From assembly GCA_037178625.1 (NCBI GenBank), contig CM074134.1, positions 1,674,001 to 1,738,000 on the forward strand: a stretch of 64,000 nt of DNA. The letters are read 5' to 3'. Origin of the DNA: Skeletonema tropicum. Its lineage: Eukaryota > Bacillariophyta > Thalassiosirophyceae > Thalassiosirales > Thalassiosiraceae. A program made the position numbers and the translations under genes. The notes beneath the pieces were generated by a model. That model was not told the origin of the DNA. It saw nothing but the letters and a program-made list of their open reading frames with translations, and did no database searches. Shown here one piece after another: positions 21,877-32,323 of the stretch (its first letter is position 1; every line of letters begins with the position of its first letter).

Positions 21877-23478
21877 CCAAGAGGATGCCAGTGACAAGTG
21901 GAAATAGTTAGTGAATGGTATCTGTATGTGAAGAAAGAGTTTACAAGAGACAGCGACAAAGTCTCACCTCTATATTCCTGCACCAAGCCAAGAGGATGTC
22001 AGTTGCACTCAGCTACAAAGAAGAAAGTCATAAAAGGAAGTACTTTAGCAAATGATGTTGGTTGCGAAAGAATCTTCAATGAGAGGCAGTGCGAAAGACT
22101 CACCTCTTTATTCCTGTGTCAAGCCAAGATAATGTCAGTTTCAGCTATGAAGAAGAACGTGATAAACGGAAGTAGTTAGTGAGTGATATTAGAAATGAAA
22201 AATTTACTACATGCAGCACCAATGACTCACCTCTTTCTTCCTGTATCGAACCAAGAGTCAGATGCACTCAGCTCAACTTGAAGTACTGGCAGAGATGCGC
22301 AACTCCCACTTTTGACAACAATTGGACTGAAGAGACTCCAACGATGAGACGATTAATTGCATCTATGATGATTCTCTGCTTCGGAATTGCTACTCCCACC
22401 ACAGTACAAACAACAAGAGCCATGTAGATGAGTAAAGATATCTGCGATGAAAACTGCACCTCTCTCCTCAGCTAAAGAGAACGATGAGAATTGAGGTACT
22501 GTCATGTCCGCACCACTTCCACAGTGGAGACATGCGACATCGAAAGCAACCAGCCAAAGAATGAGACTTGAAGTATGCAAGGGAAGTGCTGCTGCTCCCA
22601 CCAATGCACGACTGAAGAGACTCGAACAGAAAGAGCCAAGTAGACGAGTAATGACATCTGGAGATGAACAATCGGCTTCCACAGTAGAGGTGTGTACTTC
22701 AATTGAATGCCATCGTCAGCCAGTGAGGAGGATGAGACTTGAGGTACTGTCAGGGACGTTCTCCTTCAGCAAAAGCACCTGGCAAGATCCCAAGAGAGTC
22801 CGATGGCTCCCAAGAGGATGCCATTGACAAGTGGAAATAGTTAGTGAATGGTATCTGTATGTGAAGAAAGAGTTTACAAGAGACAGCCACAAAGTCTCAC
22901 CTCTATATTCCTGCACCAAGCCAAGAGGATGTCAGTTGCACTCAGCTACAAAGAAGAAAGTCATAAAAGGAAGTACTTTAGCAAATGATGTTGGTTGCGA
23001 AAGAATCTTCAATGAGAGGCAGTGCGACAGACTCACCTCTTTATTCCTGTGTAAAGCCAAGATAATGTCAGTTTGTCAGTTTCAGCTATGAAGAAGAACG
23101 TAAACGGAAGTAGTTAGTGAGAATGTTAGAAATCGAACCAAGAGTCAGATGCACTCAGCTCAACTTGAAGTACTGGCAGAGATGCGCAACTCCCACTTGA
23201 CAACAATTGGACTGAAGAGACTCCAACAGACAGAGTGTTCAGTTTAATGTCGTCTGCTAAATAGGAGGATGAGCTTGAGGTACTGTCGGTCAGGGAAGTG
23301 CTACTGCCACAAAAGCATACCTGGAGGAATCCGACAAGGTATGAGGTATGTGTCCGCGAAGAACAATCCCAATCCGCTTCCACAGTGGAGACATGCGACA
23401 TCGAAAGCAACCAGCCAAAGAATGAGACTTGAAGTATGCAAGGGGAGTGCTGCTGCTCCCACCATTGCACGACTGAAG
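21877..23478. repeat. two direct copies of a segment, about 933 bp apart
   Basis: The block starting CCAAGAGGATGCCA at 21877 starts again at 22810. It stays nearly identical for about 260 bases and then returns in pieces with small deletions, out to about 22605 and 23478. The second copy lacks about 60 bases present in the first (near 22190-22250). Short frames inside are duplicated with it. A long coding function is not evident. Confidence 0.8.
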
Positions 23479-23562
23479 AGCAAGAGCCAAGTCGATGAGT
23501 ATAAGCATCCGCTTCCACAGTAGAGACATGTGCTATCGCAAGCCACCAGCCAAGGCAAGCAA

Positions 23563-23970
23563 GTGTGAGCCGAAGTGCCTCCAACAGCAAAATCATTGCA
23601 TCCACCACAGCCAAATGCACCCTCAGCTTCGTCCTTCACCACCCCAGACACAGCAGCAGGCTCTATGCCAGCAGCGTTGCGAGTGTGAGCCGAAGTGCCA
23701 CCAACAGCAAGATCATTGCATCCACCAGAGACAAATGCACCCTCTGCTTCCTCCTCCACCACCCCAGACACTTTGTCGGGCTCTATGCCAGCAGCGTTGC
23801 GAGTGTGAGCCGAAGTGCTTCCAACAGCAAAATCATTGCATCCACCACAGCCAAATGCACCCTCTGCCTCTGCTTCCTCCTCCACCACCCCAGACACTTT
23901 GTCGGGCTCTATGCCAGCAGAGTTGCGAGTGTGAGCCGAAGTGCCACCAACAGCAAAATCATTGGTGGGA
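23563..23970. repeat. 120-bp minisatellite, about 3.4 units
   Basis: Units start with GTGTGAGCCGAAGTGC at 23563, 23683, 23803 and 23929 (spacing 120, 120, 126). The unit length is a multiple of three, so frames stay open on both strands. The plus frame reads Cys/Gln/His/Pro-rich 40-residue repeats (CEPKCHQQQ). The minus frame reads acidic then glycine/alanine-rich ones (SGVVEEEAEGAFG). Neither frame has a convincing start. There is no spacer diversity, so this is not a CRISPR array. Confidence 0.85.
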
Positions 23971-25541
23971 CACTTTGTTGGGCTCTACTTTAATATCAGA
24001 TTGTGTTGACACAGGCCACGAAGTTTCAGCATTCTCATTGATTGATTGGATGAGATTGACAACTTCACGGACTAGATCCTTTGGCCCACTCACGCATTCA
24101 CGGACAAGCAGCAATGCTACACGCCGCCTTGTTTGAAATCACATGCTCCAACTTCTATATCAATTGCTGCAATAACATATTTACCAAATCTACCAAGAGA
24201 ATATACAAGTCACTAGCATTTTCGTCTTCCAACATGAACGGCACAACACAGTGAGGAGGCGGGGGTACACCGCCAGGACTCCCGAGTTGTGTTATCGCGC
24301 ACGTCAGAGGGGGGGGATGAAATAATGATCAGTGCGGCAAAGTCCCTCAATTCTGACCTCGGCCTCTTTGTAAAGACATTCGGTTTCTAATCAGACACAA
24401 TCACGTTAGTTGTCGAGGACTCCCAACTCACTATGTCAGCAAAATTTCATCCCCCCCAACGTCGATGCTAGTTACAATGATGCTTCTCTTGGAGATTGAT
24501 AGAATAATCACAGATGATCGAAATAAAGTCGGGAAGTGAGCCCGTCTAATTGAATGAACAGCGAGAGGTGGTCGATTGGCTAAATGAATAATATTGTTGC
24601 TGCCTGTTAATAGTGGGAATACGAAAAAATAGTGGTGAGAACAATTGCATAGTAGGTACATGCTGAAATTAAATGAGATATATTAAACAGCATGACGTAC
24701 CTCCATACAGAAGTCATTTGGGTCAATACATCGGTGGTGGAGGAACTTTAGGCCGCCCCTGCCCTTCTGGTGTTGTTACTTCCCCTCCCGGCATTTGATG
24801 CATACATGGGTTGTGCCGATAGATAAATAAATCATTTTTGTAAATAATAGATGAGCCGTATCTGCGGCGCTGGTCAAAAATCACGCGACATGTTCTATTA
24901 ATATTGTTTCGTCGTCGGTGTAATTGGTGCGTATCAACGTAGGCGAGCACAGAGTCCATGCAGATGTTGTGCGTAGTGGGAGAGTTCGTTATTTCAAAAT
25001 AAGAATGGTGTCAACGCGCCCAAAACAAATATGAATGCAGGAGACGGTTTGAACCTTGACCATTATCGGTTGATAACGACTCGACGCGGATATTGCCGGC
25101 GCTTTGGGTGATGAAACCATCGGTACCGGAGGTAGCATAGGGGGGGGGTTGGCCGGCTGTCATGGTCGTTATTTTTTGAAAAAATGCTTGTTGATGTATG
25201 GTACGCGCTCATAAAAAACGTCGTTGTGTGGGTCTTAGATTTATTTGCTATGCACGTGTGTGTAGTCGGGACTGTTGAGTCTGGTGTGACAAAATTCTAG
25301 AATGACCAATACCGATTGATCAGAATTAAAAATTGTCGATCAAAATTAACCTTTCGCCACATCAAAATAAATTCTCCTCCATGAAGGTTAGTTCTGATTT
25401 AAGAATTTTCCTCAGTCATCAAAATTCAATTCTTTTTACAGAGGGGTTAATTCTAATTTGTCACAGATAATTCTACTTTGTCACTACAAACCCTGACAAA
25501 TCAGCATAAACTGCAAAATCAGAATAATCCCACTTCAGGGG
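23971..25541. other. right part of the 4.27-kb transposon, no gene recognised
   Basis: A 14-bp perfect inverted repeat GGGGGGGATGAAAT (24310-24323 with 24444-24457) encloses about 120 bases. The last 230 bases are rich in AGAATTAA-type subterminal repeats. No coding region is supported. Confidence 0.4.
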
Positions 25542-26453
25542 CTGTGGGACATCAAACGGTCTACCACGGAACGGTTTCACATCTGGCTTAAGCTCAAAAT
25601 GGACTTCCTCACCTTTCCATTCTCCGAGAGATCCGCTAAACATCTTCTCATGTTTCTTGAGTAAGTTGAGTAGTTGAAGTCTCTGCATTCTGGAGAGATG
25701 AGAGCAATTTTCATCGACGATCTTTTCTAGATCGGCGGCTTCATACTTGGCATCCAAAATCTTGACGGCTCTGTCAGTCTCCTCTTTAGTTGACTGAGGC
25801 TCTAGGGCTTCATTATAGATGTTCATCAAGACGTTTTCATCTTTGAATTCGTCCTTGTTTTTCATAGGACGGGAGATGCCATCAATTTCAAGGACTTTCT
25901 CTTTGAAATGCATAGTAACTCCCCAAGCATGAAGGGTTTTAACACCAATAATGGCGTCGTATTGAACGCTCCTCCTGTTGTGGATGCGTCTGATGTCAGC
26001 AGTACAAGACATAATCTTACTTTGAGAATACTCCGGAAGCAAGAAAGATAGTTCTGCGACTTCACTTGTGTTGAACTGGCCATTGGACGTAGTCCACACA
26101 TTTGGATGAGCTAGAGGTATAGGGTCAAAAGCCTTTACTTCTTCATCGGGCAGAAAGATGATGTCATCATCTGCACCGGAGTCAAGTAATAAAACCAAGG
26201 GGCGTGAGTTACGGTTTCCCTTCTTGGTCAGGGATGCTGCGACAACAACAGTCTTAAGTCCATTTCCCCTGATTACTTTTTGACGAAGCGATGCGTGCAT
26301 GTCTTTTACACCGCTCCAATCGGGTATGACACCTTTAATCGGCGAATGGTCAAGGTTATACAAATCAAAATCGATAGTATTAGGTTTCCTTCGTTTAACT
26401 GAACGTTCATAAGAATCAGATTCATTATTTAGTTTTAAGTTTCTATTTTCCAT
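25542..26453 (-). pseudogene. pol: gypsy protease and start of reverse transcriptase, first tandem copy
   Basis: The frame starts at an ATG eight codons after the gag TGA and in the same frame as gag. The aspartic protease active site is LLLDSGADDDIIF (near 26170-26210). The connection follows (LDAKYEAADLEKIVDENC) and then the first residues of reverse transcriptase up to RGRPFDVPQ. There the 4.27-kb transposon cuts the gene at 25541. The last part, 25542-25765, is the duplicate of 20400-20615. Confidence 0.85.
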
Positions 26454-26474
26454 TCGAGTGTCGGACCCAATGAT

Positions 26475-28127
26475 TCAATAGTCATCTCGACGGCGATAGC
26501 TACGGCTGCGTCGATGGTATTCAGGACTACGAGAGCGAGACCTAGAGCGAGAACGAGAGCGCTCACGTCGGTCATGCCTGTAATGATCACGGCCACCACC
26601 ACCAGAACGCATGTCTCTGAGTGCGGCTGCAATTTCGCTTTTGATGAGGTCCTTCACAGATCCTTCTTCTTTTTCGTGATCGCGTAGTTGACGGTTTTCA
26701 CCATCACGCCTCTTCTTTTGACCATTGACTTCGTAGTTGCGGCATTTATTCGTAGGATGGGTAAACCAAGCGTTGACTCCATTCTTCTGACAGTTGCCAC
26801 ACCCACCGTCTTTGGGATTTTCAGGCGTAGGTTTAGTACTTGGATTGCCACCACCACCACCTCCACCGCCACCTCCACCATTCTTCTTCTGGTTTCTAGG
26901 GTTGGGGTTGGAAGCTCCGTTCTTGGTAGACTTATCCTTTTCGTTTGAAGCGCGTTGGGTCTTCTGCTGAACCAAGATGGCGTCAATGCGAGCGACCAAA
27001 GGCTCCAGCTCTGTTTCAAGTGGACGATTTGGAGACGTCACTCGAAGAGAATCCCTAACCTCTCTGGGCATGCTGGCCAAGACAATCTTGCACAGCTCCA
27101 CTTCGTTGTAGGGAACGTTGGCACGTGGAATACTATCGTTGTCCGCGTACTGTTCATCATCTTTGTAGGTGGTAAGGAGACGTAGATATTGATTGATTGC
27201 TGTGATCATCCCTACCCACTCCTTGCATGTGAATGCACGATGGAATTTAATGTTGGATTCCAAGTAGCTTCTGGTTGCTTCCGCGAGGCCGTAACCATGT
27301 TGCTCGACTAACAATAAATTAGCGCACTTGAGAATATCCTTAAGAGTTTTCAAACGAGGCCCTGTTTCTGTTTGAGTGCAGAGCATCGCTTTACGACACA
27401 TCAAGTAGTCTGATGTTTCGTCTTTGTCATCGAAGACCGTCCCTGTGTAAGACATCAGAGGGATCATTATTTTGGAAGAGTCCATGGCGTCCTTGCAAAA
27501 TGCATGGTTGACTGCCCTCCACTTCGTCACTTGGTGCGGCGCACCCTGATTGAAGTAGTTGTCGATGATGACAGCGAATTTCTTATCGAAATGACCCATG
27601 AGCTTTCCAAGCATACCTCCTGCACGTTCTGCATTATCATTCAGAGCGTTCACATGATGGCTGATTTGCTTTTTATGCTGCGATAGTGTCTTTTTCAATT
27701 CGTCGATGTCCTTCTTAGCGAGAGGATCACCGGTGATACCGTTGAATTTGTTTGCGATGTCGGCTTCTAGCTCGGACGCTTTTTGTTGATTGAAGATGAG
27801 TTGAGTCATGAGCTTCTTCTCGTGGTCGTCCCAACCAAGCTCGAAGATTAGACTTTCATATTCGATGAGTTTGAGTACCATGTAGGTGTGTTGTCCAACA
27901 TTGTGTGGAAGGGAATAGTACGTTACCGTAGTTTTGGCATGATTAGTTGATCCGCCATCGATAGTCCATTTCCGACCATTGGCAATCTTGGCAACTGGAA
28001 AGATGGGAAAGACGACTTTGTCTTTATCCTCGATGTATCCACGAGTTACCTGAGATTCTTTTGGCCGTTTGTCCTCGGTGAGAGTGTTGTAGGCCAAGTA
28101 AATCGATGCTAATTCATTTTGCGACAT
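26475..28127 (-). CDS. gag: Gag of the minus-strand gypsy fragment
   Basis: The frame is 550 codons starting at an ATG 114 bases from the fragment edge. The N-terminal about 400 residues are the capsid-like part. It continues with a run of glycines, a zinc-binding CGNCQKNGVNAWFTHPTNKC motif and a C-terminus of alternating arginine and serine (RSRSRSRSRSP), which is unusual for gag and looks like an RNA-binding RS tail. The stop is TGA (26475-26477), and the same frame continues straight into the protease. Gag is the only intact gene left in the fragment. Confidence 0.85.
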   Translation of the reverse strand: MSQNELASIYLAYNTLTEDKRPKESQVTRGYIEDKDKVVFPIFPVAKIANGRKWTIDGGSTNHAKTTVTYYSLPHNVGQHTYMVLKLIEYESLIFELGWDDHEKKLMTQLIFNQQKASELEADIANKFNGITGDPLAKKDIDELKKTLSQHKKQISHHVNALNDNAERAGGMLGKLMGHFDKKFAVIIDNYFNQGAPHQVTKWRAVNHAFCKDAMDSSKIMIPLMSYTGTVFDDKDETSDYLMCRKAMLCTQTETGPRLKTLKDILKCANLLLVEQHGYGLAEATRSYLESNIKFHRAFTCKEWVGMITAINQYLRLLTTYKDDEQYADNDSIPRANVPYNEVELCKIVLASMPREVRDSLRVTSPNRPLETELEPLVARIDAILVQQKTQRASNEKDKSTKNGASNPNPRNQKKNGGGGGGGGGGGNPSTKPTPENPKDGGCGNCQKNGVNAWFTHPTNKCRNYEVNGQKKRRDGENRQLRDHEKEEGSVKDLIKSEIAAALRDMRSGGGGRDHYRHDRRERSRSRSRSRSRSPEYHRRSRSYRRRDDY

Positions 28128-28241
28128 GATAATGATCAGTCCTTCTGATATTTCACCAGGATGGAAGATTCTTCTCGTTTCGAGGTATCTGGTAGCTTTC
28201 TGCGGTGCTTGTCGACGAGAGCACTTGTTATTTTAAAATAA

Positions 28242-28257
28242 TGACACAGGCTAATAG
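28242..28257. repeat. 16-bp direct repeat, right flank of the LTR-less gypsy fragment
   Basis: Exact second copy of TGACACAGGCTAATAG (see 18940-18955). Confidence 0.7.
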
Positions 28258-28816
28258 ATGTGTAATGACAACGACGATGAATACAGTATTAATTTACGTA
28301 TTTGGAGTAGTTGTGTGCTCTTCGAAGGAGAGAGCTGCTGCTAGCGGTTGAGCTTGCTCATGGAAGATGAGGGACTCAGAGCTACAGGACAGAATCGTAC
28401 TAATTCCAAGACGTAGAACCTTAGTAACGATTCACGAGGCTGACTACTTCCACGTAGTCAGAATCCCAGGCGGCATGCGTCAGGCATAGAGATCTCGATA
28501 AGCGATAGCTTAGCGAGCACGTATCCGTATACCTAAAGGTAGTATGCTACTTGACTATTACATGCCGTTGCATTTTCTCCCCATGGTGCCGTTGCATTTT
28601 TTCATTTTCTTTATCAATTTCTCGCAATATCCCTTTCTTGTAGATTGAAGTCACTTTCTCATAATCCGGCCGAGGGCATTTCTGCCCTAGGGCATTTTAA
28701 TACAAACTCTATGTTAGAGCTCCTCAGATTTCCGAATGTAAGCCTGATAAGCTTGACAATCAGTCAAGCTTGGATATGCATATGCAAGCCCTCTCAGGCT
28801 GGTTCATTGAATAATC
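28258..28816. other. upstream region of the FkbM-type gene with nested stem-loops
   Basis: No coding region. Just before the methyltransferase start is a perfect 9-bp stem AAGCTTGAC (28749-28757 with 28763-28771, 5-nt loop). It lies inside an outer 7-bp pair AGCCTGA/TCAGGCT (28741-28747 with 28794-28800). The outer pair closes 16 bases before the ATG, so it may fold in the 5' leader. Confidence 0.5.
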
Positions 28817-29683
28817 ATGGGCAAAAAGAGGATTGCCATTGTTGTAATATTGATTGCCATTGTTGCAATATTGACACCGTTGTTGATGTTTCATTATTTG
28901 AAAAAGAAGAGCACAAATACAATATTGCCAAGTAGTGAATTAGTGAAAATACTGCCAAGAACAGTTTGGAAGAGTACTGCTCGCTCATGTGAAGCAAGGC
29001 CAGCCCATCTGGAGAAAGGTTGGTACAAGTCACAAAGTGGAGAGGATAGAACACTTGAAAAGAAGTGGTTCAAGGACGTATGTCATGGGACTTATCTGGA
29101 AATTGGTGGTTTAGATGGGATTCGGTTCAGCAATTCTTATGTGTACAACAAAGGTCTCAACTGGACAGGTGTGCTAGTAGAAGCATCTCCACGGAATTAT
29201 CAGCAACTTGTCGTGAATCGTCCAAATGAGATTGCCAATGTTCATGCTGCTGTGTGCGAGAAGGAGATGGATTTGCATTGGGTTGAATCACGTCCAGCGG
29301 TAGGTGGATTTCAAGAGTTTGCTGCTCCTTCGTTTCAGAAGCAATGGTGGTCAAAGGATCAAATTCAAAATGCTCAAGTTATCAAGTGCCGCACTTTGGA
29401 ACATATTCTTTTGAATATTACAAATGCAGGGCCAAGGTTCTATTTTGATTTCTTTTCTTTAGATGTAGAGGGTGCTGAGCTGTCTGTATTGCGGTCAGTT
29501 AACTTTGATATGACTGCATTTGGTGTCATTTTAGTGGAAGCTGATGGACACAATGAAACAAAAGACATAGAAGTGAGGGTTTTTCTGGAGTCAAATGGAT
29601 ACACATACTTGGAACATGAATCTCGATCGCTTTGGTTTATAAACAACAACTTTGGGGTCATTTATGAGGGCTTGATCCATTAA
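28817..29683 (+). CDS. FkbM-family methyltransferase with N-terminal membrane anchor
   Basis: This is a 288-residue protein. Residues about 5-27 form one hydrophobic helix after a KKR, a type II signal anchor that suggests the secretory pathway or Golgi. The catalytic part has the S-adenosylmethionine-binding GTYLEIGGLDGIRFSNS and, near residue 215, FDFFSLDVEGAELSVLRS. Both are hallmarks of the FkbM methyltransferase family, whose members methylate sugars or other small hydroxyl groups. The family contains many uncharacterised eukaryotic members and the substrate is unknown here. No intron is needed. It is the only intact cellular-looking gene within the transposon-rich half of the window. 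Confidence 0.8.
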   Translation: MGKKRIAIVVILIAIVAILTPLLMFHYLKKKSTNTILPSSELVKILPRTVWKSTARSCEARPAHLEKGWYKSQSGEDRTLEKKWFKDVCHGTYLEIGGLDGIRFSNSYVYNKGLNWTGVLVEASPRNYQQLVVNRPNEIANVHAAVCEKEMDLHWVESRPAVGGFQEFAAPSFQKQWWSKDQIQNAQVIKCRTLEHILLNITNAGPRFYFDFFSLDVEGAELSVLRSVNFDMTAFGVILVEADGHNETKDIEVRVFLESNGYTYLEHESRSLWFINNNFGVIYEGLIH

Positions 29684-30161
29684 TGAAATCATTGTTGTAG
29701 CGCTATGCAAGAGGGAATGAAGTGCATAGTTTTGGCCTGAGTTCAGTAGATTTATAAAAGTCTTTGCTTGCTAAGGCGTGTTGTTTATTGTTGGATCTTT
29801 GTAAGTCAAGATGGCATCCACCCGATCGTTGGATGAGGATTCCACTTAGATAAGTCGTATATAGTAGTGCAGGGTATTATGTAGGCAATGATAAGTTGTA
29901 TGTGCATGGATACAGATGGGAATCAAGGGTGTAGTGTAAATACATGAGCACACCATCAAGAACAACACATCTCTTGTCTGACCTCACAAATGTGTAAATC
30001 TAGAATACATACTTGATATTGATTCATCAATAGAAAAATCTGATGAGAAGCGAAGAGATGATCCCATGTCACTCTTTACTATCTTGCCATTATGCCGTTC
30101 CTAGCAAAAACGAAGACATACTTGACTGCATCATTCTTCGCCTCATATGAATTGGTACTAT
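29684..30161. other. spacer, nothing recognised
   Basis: A/T-rich 3' flank of the methyltransferase gene. No frame, repeat or RNA gene is supported. Confidence 0.5.
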
Positions 30162-31910
30162 TTATTGATTACCTAGGCTCGGGGCTTCAGCACAAAGAGT
30201 AACATTATGTGCCTCATACATGTGCACTGGGAGAGCCACACCAAGTATGCGCTTCTTGCAACAAGAACAAGTGTGGACCAACATATCCTCTTTCAATACT
30301 TTCACCTGCGCCGTTTCCTCTGCATCATTTCTGACTGCGCCAACACCAGTATCATCTGCAGCTGTAGATGGATCGACTACCATCAGAGGTTGATGGAGAG
30401 CAATCTCCCCATTGATGTCTGCGACTAAAGATCCATCATCGACCTCGACAGTATCAATTTGTCCCTCGGCAATAGCAGTATCATCGTTTTCAACATGTTC
30501 TGCTTTAGAACGTCGTGGAGCATATTTGTTAGGACGCTTTGTCTCCTCTTTCAAATGCAAAATGTTAGACTGTATGAATTCAGCACTCTTCAAGTAATAC
30601 TGAATGAACACCTTCTTCTTGAGTTCCTTCCCACGAGTAGCGCCCATCTGACGCATCAATTGGTTCCAGATTGCATGAGCGCTTTCGATGTTTTGCTCGT
30701 CGAAACCACCAAGAGTCCCCCACATGCTCAGCTGGTCAAGAAGATGGCCGATGAAGAGGAGATGACTTTTGGGGAATGCAGGAAGTTTTGTCTTTCACTC
30801 GGCAATCATTACGTCTGTGACTAATAGCTTGACAATAAGATCTTTGAGCTTCTTTACGTTCGCTTCAAACTCTTTAATTGTCTTCTCTGACTGCTTATTG
30901 ACGGATTTGATTACTCGTTGGATTTTGAACCACAAAGACACAACTTCCTTCATTCGCAATGTGAAATTATTCAACTCTTCCTTCAGATCTTGTTGTACGA
31001 TGATTGGATCAAACTCATCGAACATGTCACTGTATATGACTTCACTATGCTCTGCATAATTCATGCAGTGGTCACCGACCATTTGCGCTTCGAAGTAAGT
31101 TTGCCTGTCACAACCGTTCTTCTTCAACACTTCCTCAAACTTTTTTTTCGAATGACCACCATGATTTTTCAGATACTCCTCGCATTCCAAAATTGTATTG
31201 TAACTCTCAAATCATTATCATTTGGATTCAACCCATCTTCCCGTGATGTCTTCAACCGTCTCTCGGACAATTTCACTGTATTATTTGTAATGTGGCCATC
31301 TTGGTCGAATAGTGCGGGTGAAGTCGAAGTCCATTCCATCAACATTTGTACAACTCTCAAATCATTGTCATTTGGGGTGGAGTTTAATTTTGACTGACGC
31401 AATTCTACAGCATCATCTGTAAACTGACCATCCTCGCCAAACATAATAGGCTGAGCATCACGTTCTTGTTTGTCATTATTTTGTTGATTGTTTGCAGTCC
31501 TTCTCCGTCGCTTTTTCTTTTCGGGCTCTGATGGATTTGAATTGTTATCCTCTTCAACTGCTGATGCGTCTTCTTCGAAGAGCTCACGAAAATCCTTATA
31601 CGCCTGTCGTTTTGATGCCTCCCGGTGATGTTCATTGTCGAGTTCCCACGGCCGTTCTCATATTCGTTTGTTGGCACGTGGCTTGTTCTTAATTGCGTCG
31701 GTGAGGATTCCGTATTTGGCTTCATCTAAGACAAGCTTGCATTTAGAACAGATCACTTTGAGATGATCAACATTACTGGGATCGAGAGGGAAGTTGAAGC
31801 ATGTCACTGTTCGATCGCGATTACGGAATAATTGAGAAGAAGCGGTTAGCTTCAATGGGGCCGAGTTATCGAATAATATGAGCTCTCTACCATATTTGAA
31901 AATCTCAAAA
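30162..31910 (-). pseudogene. decayed transposon-type gene with stop and frameshifts
   Basis: From 31190 to 30162 one frame is open except for a single TGA at 30795-30797. On either side of it the sequence reads LLVTDVMIAE and, after the stop, KTKLPAFPKSHLL. The downstream part has MWGTLGGFDEQNIESAHAIW, of a type seen at the C-terminus of large transposon-encoded proteins (KDZ-like groups come closest in memory). Near its end is a CxCC...H...H cluster. Further upstream coding-like sequence lies in other frames, with a repeated PNDNDLRV unit (two copies about 150 bp apart) and a CSKC pair near 31760. Family assignment is tentative. Confidence 0.5.
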
Positions 31911-32323
31911 ATAGCCCGCCCGTACTAATTCCCACGTACATTGGGTTTTTCTCACGTAGAGCCAATCACAAAAACAACACAACGACCATGGTGATACACC
32001 CCCCCTCTACAGGTGGTGAGGCACTGCCAATGTCTCCCCAACTGGCGCAGACTAATGGCAATAGGTCTTAATCAACGGGGCCGGTGGCTTGATTTAGCCC
32101 TATTGCACATTTAACGCCTTCGTAGCCGCCACCGCTGCCACATGATTTTCATCATCATTACATCCGTTCTGCCGAGCCTGGCAGTGAGCTATTTGGTATC
32201 ACCACCGCCATTAATGTTACTCCTCCAGCATCCATAAGTTCTATAGAAGTTATTAGTGACTGTAAAAGCTCACTATCGTCAAAGGAGCCGAAATATGCAC
32301 CTCGTAATATCACCAAAAATAAG
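31911..32323. other. spacer, nothing recognised
   Basis: Contains a C-rich run near 32000 but no gene or clear repeat. Confidence 0.4.

Larger units (their letters stand above)
21271..25541. mobile_element. 4.27-kb DNA transposon inserted in gypsy pol
   Basis: An intact version of the target exists in the second tandem copy (TTTGTGTATCTGTGGGACATC at about 20390-20410), which fixes the borders. The insertion begins CCTCTGAAGTGGGATAATGC and ends with the inverted repeat of CCCCTGAAGTGGGATTATTC. It has a 2-bp CT duplication (21269-21270 and 25542-25543). Many ATCAGAATT/AATTCTGAT-like repeats lie within about 200 bp of each end (21310-21470 and 25310-25500). No transposase is recognised. The interior holds a roughly 930-bp repeated segment and a 120-bp minisatellite. 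Confidence 0.85.
18956..28241 (-). mobile_element. LTR-less Ty3/gypsy fragment, tandem-duplicated and interrupted
   Basis: Reading the minus strand from right to left gives a 114-nt leader, gag, protease, reverse transcriptase and RNase H; integrase and both LTRs are absent. The fragment is bracketed by a 16-bp direct repeat. Inside pol a block of about 870 bp is present twice in tandem, and the upstream copy is split by a 4.27-kb DNA transposon (21271-25541). It is a different family from the element at 10387-18899 (different Gag, DSG instead of DTG protease). The lack of LTRs with a long flanking duplication could mean insertion of an element RNA by another reverse transcriptase; this is inference. 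Confidence 0.75.

Noticed and set aside
23563..23970. 120-bp tandem units as a CRISPR array
   Set aside because: Units follow each other without distinct spacers and the repeat is far too long; it is a minisatellite in a eukaryotic transposon.
24310..24457. 14-bp GGGGGGGATGAAAT inverted repeat as a separate element
   Set aside because: Only one short pair with a G-run, inside a larger element; not enough for a separate call.
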